This document shows, piece by piece, positions 11,294 through 22,303 of a DNA stretch of 64,000 nt. Every line of letters starts with the position of its first letter. Position 1 is the stretch's first letter. The stretch covers positions 330,767 to 394,766 of the forward strand of contig MNCI01036652.1 of assembly GCA_015680685.1 (NCBI GenBank). The letters are read 5' to 3'. Made by a program: the position numbers and the translations under genes. Source of the stretch: Gnetum montanum. Its lineage: Eukaryota > Streptophyta > Gnetopsida > Gnetales > Gnetaceae. The notes under the pieces are model-generated. The model worked only from the letters and a program-made list of their open reading frames with translations. It did not search any database and was not told where the DNA came from.

Positions 11294-11306
11294 GCTCTTA
11301 TACCAT
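11294..11306 (-). promoter_or_regulatory. Copia-type primer-binding site and LTR edge (minus strand)
   Basis: On the minus strand, ...CACCAACACA (an LTR-like end) is followed by ATGGTATAAGAGC, which matches the initiator-Met-tRNA primer site TGGTATCAGAGC at 11 of 12 bases. This marks the 5' end of a minus-strand LTR element whose LTR would run rightward from 11,307. The gypsy element at 1902-11,280 sits just inside it. The minus-strand copia fragment at 22-350 may belong to the same element; that link is inference. Confidence 0.55.
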
Positions 11307-12284
11307 TGTGTTGGTGAAAAAGAACACAATGGAGCAGATGGATATAAAAACAATGACGTGTGAGAGAAAACATAAAGATAAGGCTAAGAAAACATCCTGA
11401 AAATAATGAACAAAATGCAAAACCAAAACTGGAGCTGGAACTGGAACCAGAATAATACTTGATACAAAACAACTTAATCTTGTCAAATTATTATTGTTAT
11501 TTCTGATCCCAACACTAAGGAACATTATTATTTTGTAAATTTGTGAGTGGTGTTGAGATCCTATGAAAACCTCAAACAAACTTCTCGTAATAACTAGTCA
11601 AATCTATAAACTGTCTAATTCAATGAGCATCTTCGGGAGCAGGCCGGCTGAATAACCTTAATCTTCCTTGGATCAAGCTTTACTTTTTATTCCTTGATGA
11701 TGTTGGTTCTAGTATGCACTTAAGACTCATTGTCTTTCCCTCATATCACTTGCCAATATTGTGGATTCCAACTTAGAAGAAGATTTGAACCTCATAAGCC
11801 AAAATCAAAGTCATAGAGGGACATATTTACATAAGAAAATATAGCAAGATAAGATAAAAGTATGAAGTCAACTGCTAAAGTCAAAAGATTAAGTGAAAAC
11901 AAAATAGTATTTTTGTAGCTAGGTATCAAAGCCTTGTAATTTTTCATTTGAATTTTTATCCCAATACAAGACAAAATAGGCAAGTTACATCATATTAAAA
12001 GATTGATTGTTAGATGCAATAGTAGAATAGCACTGATCTTTCCTATCTCTTCAATTTCTAGTCCATTTTTCATGACAAAAAGATTTGTCCCTTCATGAGC
12101 TCTGATGTCCTTATCAAATGCCAATAAAAACTTATGAATATCATGTTGTAATTATTACTACTAGATCTAAAATGCGCTTTGCATGTTTATGCATTTGGAG
12201 GAATCTTAAGAAGATGACCTTGGTGCCAGAAGTGGGTTTTGAATTTTTATCCCATATAAGGCATGATTCATATTCCTTTGAACA
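11307..12284 (-). other. Probable decayed copia LTR, far edge not found
   Basis: AT-rich sequence starting TGTGTTGGTG next to the primer site. I found no second copy in the window and no clear outer boundary. No coding content was recognised. Confidence 0.3.
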
Positions 12285-14170
12285 TGATTTTGGATGATTT
12301 TTCTTTAGTCAACCTTCAGATTAATGGCTGTCATTATGCTTGGGGCAATCAAAGCAAAGGGGCTGACAAAGTTATGACATGGATAGATTGGGTCTAGGTG
12401 GCTGTTGATTTGATGGGTGATGTACATTTTCTTTTGTCGGCCTTGGATAGAAGGGTGTCTAATCAATGCTCGCTTGCTGTTGCTATCCATGGGATCTCTT
12501 TTTGGGTAGATGTCCTCACTTTAGGTTGGAAAAGTTTTGGTTGGGATGTCCTAAGTTGTGGGATGAGATGGAGAGGATATGGTAGGACTACACTACACAT
12601 CTAGATGCTAGTGACTTTCTTAGGAATGACCTGAGAAAAGTGAAAAGGTTCATAAGAAATTGGCTACAAAAGGAAAAGTGCCCTTTTAAGTTTTTGAAAC
12701 AACAATGGGTTTAGAGATTGCATGATATACAAATGTTGCAATAATAGGGAGAGGATGCTTAAAAACGGGAGATGGCAATTCTTGTGGAGCTGTAGGAATT
12801 ATATGCTGACGAAGCAACATATTGGAAGTAGCAGTCTCAGGTGACATGATATAGCAAGGGGCATTGGAATACTAAATTTTTTCGTGCTGCTACAAAACCT
12901 TGAAAAGGGGCTAAGAATTTTTATATTGTTAGAGGTAACAATGGATTTATCACAGATGAAGGGAGGATAACAGTAGGAATGGAATCCTTTTGGCGGAAGA
13001 TTTGGGATAGGAAAATGACAAAGCCTATCTCAATACTTGAAGTTTCTAAGGCTTTGGTGTTGTAGGCTAGAGCCATTAAGATTGCATTGGAATCATTTCA
13101 TGAAGAAGTGGCCATAACAGTCGACTAAAACAACTCCTGCCTATTTCTTCAGTACTCCTTTGACTGTGAGAGTGGTGGTTAATAACATTTTAGGTATTGG
13201 AGAAGGAACACAAGAGGATATTTATTTGGGGATTCCGTTGTTCAGATGGAACAAAGTGTACACTTGAAGAGTATTCCTCCAAAAACTTCATTACAGGGTT
13301 TAGCATGGGGCATCTAGGTTCCTCACAAGTAAATAAAGAATTATGCTTGCTGTCACTGTTTTCTTGCTATTATTTGCTACGTTGCCTCCATTTGTGTCCC
13401 TTCAAAATAGATTATTCAAAAGGTGAATTTTATTGTCAATAATTGTATATGGTTTGGGGGAAAATGATTCAAAAACACATCTAGTTAATTGGCGTGCCAT
13501 TTCAAGACCCTGTCAGAGTGGGGGTCTCGGGTGCCAAAGTTTAAAGATTGCGTCCTTAAGGGACAACTCCACATTATACAAAGTATTCTTAATCATAAAG
13601 AAATGATAGTAGTAAAAATTAGAACAAGGAAATATATTACCTGGGTGGTATCACCAATGGACTCTGGTATTTGAAGAGCGATTTGTATTCATCACAACAT
13701 TATTTCATCTTTGCCAGTTAACATCAATGGGACATTCAAGGATTTTATAATAGCTAAGTATGGTACTTTGGTAGGCTGAATAAAAACTTGGTGAAGTCGT
13801 ATCCTTGAAAAAAAATTAAAACGTTTGGGTGGACGCTCAGAGATGCCATCTTGACACACATTCTTAAGAAGAGGAGGACTTACTCTAGTGGAGAACTGTC
13901 CGTTCCATGGTGTTGATGTGTCCAAGAGCATGGAACACCTGTATATTGATGTTGGTTTAACTGGTGAGTGCGGATACATTCTAGGGTGATTGACAACTGG
14001 GATATTATGGGAGATAGCTTGGCAACTGTCGTTGCTTGGTACATTTGGAGAGCATGCAACTATATCATCTTTCGCACTGAACTTTTGCAGTCACGTGTGA
14101 TTCTTGGACAGACACATCATCTGTGGTAGGAGGGTATTGCCATTATGGGCAAAACATCCACTTTTGAACT
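12285..14170 (+). pseudogene. L1-type LINE remnant, internally deleted
   Basis: Pieces of a plant non-LTR retrotransposon ORF2 appear in the right order but in shifting frames. First comes the end of the endonuclease domain (LDDFSLVNLQINGCHYAWGN, then PHFRLEKFWL), then the lead-in to RT (YWK.QSQVT.YSKGHWNTKFF, AATKP, NNGFITDEGRI). The reverse transcriptase core is absent, and around 13,440-13,560 the sequence resumes with THLVNWRAISRP...GGLG, typical of the post-RT region, followed by a zf-RVT-like stretch (IKTFGWTLRDAILTHILKKRR) and WYIWRACNYIIF. It lacks the RT active site and is riddled with stops. The call rests on motif order; a profile search of the three frames would settle it. Confidence 0.6.
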
Positions 14171-14529
14171 AGATTGATTGTCATTTGGACAAAATACTGA
14201 GCTTTGGGAGCTTTGATGGTAGTGTAATGGGACAGAATTCTAGTGCAGCTAAAGGAAGAGTGGTACTTGAGCGTTTCTTCCTTCTTTAGTTGTTAAGAGT
14301 GGGTGCAACATTGTTTAGGGGCATTAGAATCTTGCTATTTGAGGCGGAAATTTTGGAGGCATTAGATGTCCCTTCAAAGGGCGAGGTGGTGTTACTAGTC
14401 TCTAAGGGCCTGCAGGATGCAGTAGATTTTTTCCTTCTAGAGTGCCTATGGCAGTTAGTGGCTAGGTTTTGTGCTCTTTCTTACCAACCTTTGGTAACAC
14501 ATCAGAATTGGTGTAGGGTTTTTTAATGC

Positions 14530-15545
14530 AATCAGGCAACACATCAAAGATGAATGGAATTCATTTTGCTTTTCTCAAGTTTCTGTGGTTACGTCATTGG
14601 GTGAACCTCCCCAAATATTTTATGGCATGCCTACATAAGAGGCAGCCCACTAAGCATTCAGGGCTGGGTTTGGCCTTGTGGGCTGATGCTAAAAATAGTT
14701 TGACATGCCCAATAGGAGCATGTGGTCATCAATAGGTTTGGTGTGGTCTATGTACGTAAATACTTGTTCCCTAGAGAGGGTTTTAGTAGTAGGTATGTAG
14801 AGGAGTAGGTGTAAGAACTAGAACCATAGGATGATTTTGCATGGGAGGCATACAAATAAAATGCGAGGGCTTTTGGGGGTGGCCAAGAGAGGGACCATCT
14901 GGCAAAGAAGAAACTGAGTGTGACTAAGTTTTAGGAGCCCTTTTAATGGAAGTTTGAAGCCCAACTGTTTGAAATGGTGGAAGAAATGGCCTATAGGATT
15001 GCAGAGGCAGAAGTGTTGGCAGTTGAAAAACCAAACTTGGACATGGTGGTCAAGTTGCAAGCAAAATAGTAGGAGCTTCAAGAAGAATTTTAGCAGAGGA
15101 TTTCTTTAATCATTGAGGAGATTGAACCAGAAGTTAAGTGGGAGGTTGAGAAACGTAGGGCCATAGAGATTGAGTTCGTGAGAAGGCAAGTGTGGGAAAA
15201 GATCATTAGGGACTTGCAGTGGCAGGAGGACGTAAGGGCTTCCAAGGAGGAAGCTTGCGTTGAGGCAGAGGTGATTGCCCTTGTTGTGGGAAAAGAGGCT
15301 AAGAGGCTAGTAGATGACCAGGAACACCAATGGCTCTAAGTGCTACAACACTAGTAGTAGGAACACCAACAACAGGAGGGGACTTATTTACAATGATGAA
15401 AGGAGGAGCTTAGCCGTGGGATGGCAACTTTAAAAGAAATGCGGCACATAGAAATTTCAAAATAGCAACCCTGGAGGGAGAGGTGCTGGAAAGCTTAAGA
15501 GGAATTAACTAGGTGTCGGCTAAAGTCGGGCAACTGCTGGTATCT
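14530..15545 (+). pseudogene. Decayed charged/coiled-coil-like reading region, unknown family
   Basis: The frame has the composition of a long helical protein: PPQIFYGMPT and AFRAGFGLVG, then FEAQLFEMVEEMAYRIAEAE, ELQEEF, IEEIEPEVKWEVEKRRAIEI, RRQVWEKIIRDLQWQED and LVDDQEHQW, with heptad-like spacing of Leu, Ile and Val. Many TAG codons stand in Gln-rich contexts, suggesting CAG decay. It lies directly after the LINE remnant but does not resemble a LINE protein I know. The composition recalls the post-integrase ORF at 8470-10,210, but I could not establish homology. I infer that a real protein was once encoded. Confidence 0.35.
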
Positions 15546-15899
15546 TGTTCTTGGCCTAAATCCCAAGACTGCTTCATATAACTTTGTCACATTTGTGAAG
15601 AAGAAAGCTTTTGCCTTGCATCAGTACAAGGGTTGCCACTTGTCAATTAGGTTCATGGGTATATTAAAGATGAAGAGGACCAAATGTTGTTTGACATTTC
15701 ACATGCTGAGTTTAATGAATTATGTGTGTTGTTCTACTGTTTCAATAATGTCTGGCAATAGGTTTTGTTGTTTCTTCAAAGGAAAAAGTTTGTGGGTTTT
15801 GGGATTTAAATGTGTTTGGTTTTTGTGGTGGGGACTTGGTCTGTTGATGAACGATTTTTGATGGGCCCTCTCTATATGGTGTCTTTTGTGGATTCGATT

Positions 15900-16790
15900 G
15901 CTATTCCTAGGGGATAGAGTCCAGCCTTGGCGTGTGAACCTCCAGCTTATTCTCTTGTATTTTAATTTCTGTTACTGTTTTATTTGGGTGTAGAGTCATG
16001 AATGAAGTATGATTTCATTCCAAATTCATTTTCCAATTTCTTATTATCATCATGAATCTTGAACAGTTCATCACCATAACAATTTCATTATCTTCTCATC
16101 AATTTATTAACATATCTCATCATTTTCATCATCAAATCCACAAGTTCTCTTTATCAACATCATTGTCAACACATGATCAATAATCAGTTTTCAACAATTC
16201 TACAATTCAACATTTCATCAATTTCTTCACTCATTCATCTCTCTTTGTTATCAATAACTGTCATTTATTATCCTACATCATTTGTAGAACGCTATTCAAG
16301 CGTATGAAGGCGTATTTATCATTGCTTTTCATTATGTAAAAGACGAACAGACAGTTTTGAGAGGCACTGTTTTATTCATATATGACCAACCTAACAACAT
16401 CCAATTGATGTGAATTTTTATAGAGATAGATCTTTTCGAGAGCTTTTCAACGAGCCCAAGATCAGTTTAACTCTTAGTAACGAAGTTGACGGCCTACCGA
16501 AGTCTGGGAAAATTAGTAAACATCTGTATAAATGTTTTCCATATTAAAGACGTCTCATCTGAAAGCATAAGACTTCTTTCATATTAAAGACATTTTTCTT
16601 CCTAAAGATGTTTTTCCTAAAAGCTTCTCAAAAAAATCAGAACACAGCTTTGCTGAAATCCATAAACGTCTTATCTCAAGAGCAGTTCAGAACAAAGAAA
16701 ATAATCAAGATCATCATCTGCTATCTTCAACTCCTACAATTGTTATTAGAATAGAAAGTCATAATGAAGATACCAGGTGTTAAATCACTT
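15900..16790. other. No gene seen; TCA-rich simple sequence
   Basis: 16,030-16,290 is rich in TCATCA and TTCATCA words (low complexity). The rest is AT-rich with short repeated words such as CATATTAAAGAC near 16,540-16,590. Nothing coding was recognised. Confidence 0.5.
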
Positions 16791-17120
16791 ATGATGGCAC
16801 ACAAAATTTCAAAACATTTGAATGATTAACAATGCTGCTTTTGATATTAAATGATGTCTGGAACACTATGGAGAAAGGAGTAGTGAAGCTAAGAAGCGTG
16901 ACCAAGAATTTGAAGAAGAAATTTCAGAAGGTAGCAAAAGAAGAAGAAATAGTTAAAGGAATAATATGCAATTTAGTTAATGGAAAAATAAGAAACACAA
17001 CCACCAATTTCAAAACCAGCAAGGAAATGTGGAGTTTTTTCAAGAAAAATATCATGACCACCATCTTGACTCATGGTTGTTTTGTGTCTACTGGTAGGAG
17101 AATAAGGCATATACCATGAC
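16790..17120 (+). pseudogene. Copia gag-like (UBN2 type) fragment
   Basis: The frame from 16,832 reads LLLILNDVWNTMEKG...LKKKFQKVAKEEEIVKGIICNL...TSKEMWSFFKK, which follows the usual plant copia gag pattern (DVWxxVExG, LKK, a small hydrophobic helix, then TAKEIWxxL). Upstream codons for the gag start (NYxxWxxKM) are not recognisable and no zinc knuckle follows. It is a short relic, about 850 bp upstream of the first visible host exon and therefore probably intronic. Confidence 0.4.
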
Positions 17121-17973
17121 TCATGGTTTAGTTGTGGTGATTGTTGGACTTCAAATTTAACATACTATGGCTCTACAACAGCCCACAGTGAGCTCATACT
17201 TGATCCACAACCTGAAAAATGACATTTAAGTTGATTACAATGAGAATTCATACAGGCCTACAACACATCCATGGAACCAATGATAACATAGGAGGTGCAA
17301 TTGGGTTAGAATGGAAGGAGGGTTCCTAGCCCAAGGGGATAAAAGCCATTAAGGAATAAAAATAAATGAATGGTTCTTTCAACTTCCTGTTGCAATCACA
17401 ACGTTGGATTGATGATTCAAAGAGCTCATACAATCTAGCCTTTTTAATTACTGTTTGTAGAATCTTAATTTGAAAATTTACTTATGGAAGTAATCACAAT
17501 TTGTTCAATCAGTTTTTTAATTTCTATACTCTGGTGTTGATATGCGTTAAAGAGAAAAAATTTTAAAAGTCATTAAGTTGGTGACCAACTCTATATTTTC
17601 ATTTCAAAGAAAAAAAAGGAACGATGCCAAAATCTAAAATTGTAATTTAAATGAAACTGAAATCAACATTATTTTGTTAAATCTATGTGGAGACCATGAA
17701 ACTGGAGGATCTTGGGACATAATCCAGTTTTACTCATTTATTTCAGACAATTCTTATAGCTCTTAGTGTAACCTCTTTGGATTAACCTGTGACCCCTAGA
17801 ATGCATGCTACAAGTTTCACTGAGAAGCTACACCTTGTTGATTTGGCATATATAAACAAATGACCATTATTTTTTGTGTTGTCTAGTTTCTAAATCTTGT
17901 CTTGTTCAGTATGTGAGACATCCCATGCCAAAGATATTTGATGTCATGTCAGTTAAATTTGTTGAAAACTCAG

Positions 17974-20900
17974 GTATGAATTTAAGATGAATCATGAACA
18001 ATGGGTTGTGACAACAAAACCCACTTTGGGACCAGCAGTCTCAAGACAAGTTAAAGCTGCAATGGAAGCTTCTGATGATGAAATTGAATTATGTCTGAAA
18101 TTGCGAAATGAATTGCGATCAGCTCTTAATAGCCTTCTTCAGGTATGCTTCTACATTAATTTGGTAAATGTGGTTGTTATCATAGTTAGGAATTCTATGA
18201 ATAAGTGAGGCTTCTTTGCTATGCAAATCACATTTCAAGTTTATTGTGAAAATTGACACACAAACAACTAAGGCTTTCTGCTTTATTTTATATTCTTAGC
18301 TGATTAAAGTTGTAAAATTTTTTAATGGGTATGCCAAGGCGTTTGCTACAACCTTTTATTATTTTGTGCCCTTTTCAGGATGATGGAATATTGGTTATTC
18401 CTACAGCTCCAGACATGCCTCCAAAACTGAGATCAAAGGAGAGACAGTTAACTGATTTTTGTTTGAAGGCATACTCGTTACAGAGTATTGCTGTACTGTC
18501 TGGATGTTGTCAGGTCCAATTGGTTATATTTGAATTAATTAATGGTTCATTGATGAGATCATTTAGTCTATTCTTTTGCAGTTTCTGTAATTGTTTTGAG
18601 TTTGCCTGTTATGTCTTGATGTGCCACGTGGCATAGTACACACATTTGGTTTGTGTCATGTAGACGGCTGACTCTAAAAATCATCATCAAATCAAGAGCA
18701 ATGATCTTGAAGCGTTCTTTTGGAAAACTGAGCATTCAATGAAATTCCTTAAAAATTAAGAAGCAAATTTGGAAATTCAGCTACCAGTTCTTTTTGAATC
18801 CATTCATCCTTTTATGAAAAAGTTAATGAAATATTTGACATGTTTGGCAGGCCACTGTACCCTTTGGAAAGCATGATGGATGTTCTCTTTCTGTTTCTTT
18901 TCTCTCAAGACATGGGGCAGATCGATTTTTACTTGATAGTATTTCTCATTTGCATTCTACCTTTGTGAAGGAAATTGAACTTGCTTCAAAAGGTGACATG
19001 TTAGCTTCGGTTAAACGTTACATTGAGGATGCAGAGGCATGCAAAGAAAAGGTGCTATTATCCCTTTTAACATGAATAATGCTGCAACCTCTCATTTACA
19101 TTTTCATTTGTAATTCTTTTAGTTGTATTTTAAGCAATTGTTTTTATTCTCATTTCATGCCCCATATCATTATATACGTTCTCTTTTTAAAATTGGTTTT
19201 TATTAGAAGTAAACGGAAGATTTTTTTGATTACAATGAAAAATTTCTTAGGAACTTATAGATCAGCCAGGGAACATGATTAAGGGTTCATCGTAAATAAT
19301 CTAATCTTTAGAAAAACCCAGAAAAACTAAAACAAGAAATTGAAATCATCACTCGTATGGGACCAGCCATTGGTAATTTACATTAATTATGATTAATGCA
19401 GCAATTTTTCATTTACAATTTTTATTTGTAATTTTTAGTTGTATTTTAAGTGATTTTTCCTTCTAATTTCATCCTCCATATCATAACATACGTGTGTTTT
19501 TCACTTTTGTTTTTGGAGGAGTAAGTAAAAAGAAGATTTTTGGGTTATAGTGAAAATTTTCTTAGGAAGTTATAGACCAACTAGGGAACATGGTTAAAAG
19601 TCCATTCTAAATCATATAATCTTTAAAAAACTCAAAACAGGAAACAAGAAATTGAAATGATCACTGGTATGATACCAATCAATTCCGAGCCTCAATTTAC
19701 AGTATCTTGATCATTCTACTTTCAACGATTGGGACAAGTTAACATTTTTCAAAGAATGTTGTTTTATAGGCATATATGTTCTGGCTGTTAGTTTGTTTCA
19801 AAGGTATTGGAACCACTACAAATGATCTTTTCCTGAATTAAGTTTTACTGATTTAATCACAATCTCAGATAGGAAACAAATATTCTTCTATGATATTAGT
19901 AATTAGTTCTCAGTCTTCTTTGAACCTGAAATAATTAAAACATAGGTACACCCCAAGATATATAGTCTGAATATAACTATATAACTCAGCATTGCCCACC
20001 TGAGTCAAACCCATGATTTGGAGCTTCCAAATCAAGGGTGTTACCACTAGGCTTACACCTCATTGTTAGCACTAGCTCAAATAACTATCTTGATCCACTT
20101 ATAAATAATCAACCTTATCATATAGTCAATGAACAGCTTGTATACTTGTCTCTTTTAGGATTATTATTTCATGAGAAAATAGGTGAATGTTTTCTAATAA
20201 CAGCTTGATGTTCAGGGAAACATTGCATTCAAAGAAAAACAGTGGCATAAAGCTTTTAACCACTATTCTGAGGCAATCAACCTAAATGATAATAATGCCA
20301 CATATTATTGTAACAGGGCTGCAGCATGCTTAGAGCTTGGAAGGTATGTTAATACGTAATTTAATTGATTTCTTCTATAGTTGATTTATTTCTAAAGTTA
20401 GGAATCATGGTGCTCTGATTTTAATGCACAGGTTTCAACAGGCTGAAGAAGATTGTACCATGGCACTAACAATTGACAAAAAGGTATGCAAAATTAAGAT
20501 TTTTAAAGGTTTTGTTATTGTGTAAGTCCCTTAAGTGATTGGTACATCACAAGCTCATTTGAAGAACAAAACCATACTACATTGTCCCTTAATACTGTAC
20601 CATACGTAGCTTGTATTTTGTTTGTTTGCAAGATCACACATAATTCATTATCAGTTGAAATTAACTTCTAAATGATTTGAGAAGAAAATACTTGATTTAT
20701 ACTTGCTTCATCATCCCATAGTTCCTTGTCTTTGCCAGTTGAAATGTAACTCAACTGGTAATTTTTGTTGGTATGTTGACTGGTGTGGAGCGGGCAAAAT
20801 AGGTTGGTCATATGTCGAGGCTCATAGGATTGGTTCTTAGTTCTTTGGGCAACTTAGCCATCCCCCACTCCACTGTACTATGATCTATACTAAGTTCACA

Positions 20901-22303
20901 ACTAAAAACTTGAAAATTTGTTAGAAATTGCTTTTCTACGTTGCAACCGCATTTACTGACTAAAAACTTTGCATCATAAAGGTCAATTTTCTTTGATTAT
21001 CATCGAAGGCAGACTAATGCAACCATTGTTCGGCTGACCTATATTTAAATGGTCTACTGTATCTCTTAGGCTCATGGTGTATTGCTTAATACTAGAACGG
21101 TCCCACCAATCATTCACTTACCTTTTAAAGGAACTTTTATGGACTTGCAAGCAATAAGGTTCTGTTTCAAGATTGCAAGTCCTTACCTTAAGTGGTTTTG
21201 AATATCAAAAGGCTTTGTTAGCTGTAACTTTTCCTCTGAATTTTAGTTAATTTGCAACAGAAACCAAACGTGTGGAGAGTTCACTATCGATTACAAATTG
21301 ACTTTCCTATTTCTCATATTCATTAGGAAATATATTTATTAATGGGGAGGCTTAGGGTTCAAGCTAAGGAATCAAATCCATGGCAAATTACATTGTCTTT
21401 TTTTTTTTTGCCCTTTTTTCTTTTATGCCTTTTGGTATTGCATAACTTGACTTATGCTCGGGATTTTGTATCAAGTTTCCTATATTTTAGGTTTTCATTT
21501 CTATATAATCTCCTACACTTCACACAATTTTGAGACATGCTACACAAAATTTTGTGGTGTTCTAAACCATGATATCTCTGCAAGTGTAGGAGTTGCAATC
21601 TTCCCGTACCATCACTAATTCATAATAGAATCTTGAGATTGCCATAATAAGGTTCATATATGGTAAATATAGAGCACTAACATATTTCCAATCCTTCAAC
21701 CTTAGTGTAATTAATATTTTGACAATTAATACTGTTACATCCATGTGGATAGCATGAGACCTGAGGGGTCTGTTAGAAAGGTTTTGGTTTCAACCATTTT
21801 AAACACAATTCCTGTATATTTTAATATAACCTCTTGGCACCAAATCTGATACCTTAATTATGCAAACCATAAGTCTTAGCAACAAGCTTTACCTCATTGT
21901 ATATGTTACATAAAATTTTTTTAACCTTGTTTCCAGCTTTCAATTCTTCTGGACTTTGAGTCCAAATGAGTCATCTGGTATTTTCTATCTTTTCTTGGAA
22001 TGTTTAAAATTTTTTTTTAATTTTTATATTTTTTGAGGGTGCAGAATGTCAAAGCATACTTACGAAGGGGCACAGCTAGGGAAAGACTTTATGATTTTCT
22101 TGGGAGCCTTGAAGGTATTTTTCCATGAAACTTGGTTCTGCGTATGTTTTTCCTTCAATAAAATGTTCTAGCATACAATATCCTTTCCAAATTTCTCATT
22201 TTCACCATTTTTGCTGGCTGCAGATTTTAAATATGCTCTTGTGTTGGAACCAACCAATAAAACTGCAAGTTCTGGTGTCAACAGATTGAAAAAGCGGGTT
22301 TAA
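17974..22303 (+). CDS. OEP64: OEP64/Toc64-like amidase-TPR receptor, last seven exons (5' part missing)
   Basis: Seven exons join in frame with GT-AG introns: 17974-18142, 18379-18513, 18851-19051, 20216-20343, 20432-20483, 22045-22114 and 22224-22303, giving 277 residues and TAA. The first three give the end of an amidase-signature domain (YEFKMNHEQW, DDGILVIPTAPDMPP, YSLQSIAVLSGCCQ, TVPFGKHDG). The last four give three TPR motifs (KGNIAFKEKQWHKAFNHYSEAI, NATYYCNRAAACLELGRFQQ, NVKAYLRRGTAR, FKYALVLEPTNK). The Lys/Asn, Asn and Lys/Arg residues of a two-carboxylate clamp are present, so binding of Hsp90/Hsp70 tails is expected. Family members sit in the outer envelope of chloroplasts or mitochondria and receive chaperone-bound preproteins; I cannot tell which paralogue this is. 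About the first 300 residues, including the amidase Ser-Ser-Lys site, are not in view, nor is the expected upstream exon in the preceding few kilobases. No stop or frameshift is seen. Confidence 0.93.
19075..19675. repeat. Intronic tandem duplication, unit about 310 bp
   Basis: 19,075-19,365 and 19,395-19,675 share the same succession of words: GCTGCAACCTCTCATTTACA against GCAGCAATTTTTCATTTACA, then TAGTTGTATTTTAAG, TTTCTTAGGAA, TTATAGA, GGGAACATG, and AAGAAATTGAAAT at the end. Divergence is substantial, so the duplication is old. It lies in the 1.16-kb intron between exons three and four and does not affect splice sites. Confidence 0.75.
19983..20070 (-). mobile_element. tRNA-derived SINE-like relic
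   Basis: On the minus strand, a pol III box A-like GCCTAGTGGTAACAC is followed at about the right distance by a box B-like GGTTTGACTC, close to the GGTTCGANTC consensus. The intervening TTGATTTGGAAGCTCCAAAT can form a stem. It does not fold as an intact tRNA that I can support, so I call it a relic. It sits in an intron of the OEP64-like gene. Confidence 0.35.

Noticed and set aside
18620-18634. Perfect palindrome TGCCACGTGGCA containing a G-box
   Set aside because: Intronic and isolated; a 12-bp palindrome can occur by chance and nothing links it to regulation here.
20735-20885. tRNA-like words (TAACTCAACTGGTAA, later GTCGAGGCTC) in an OEP64-like intron
   Set aside because: Box spacing and folding are poor; too weak to call a tRNA gene or a second SINE.
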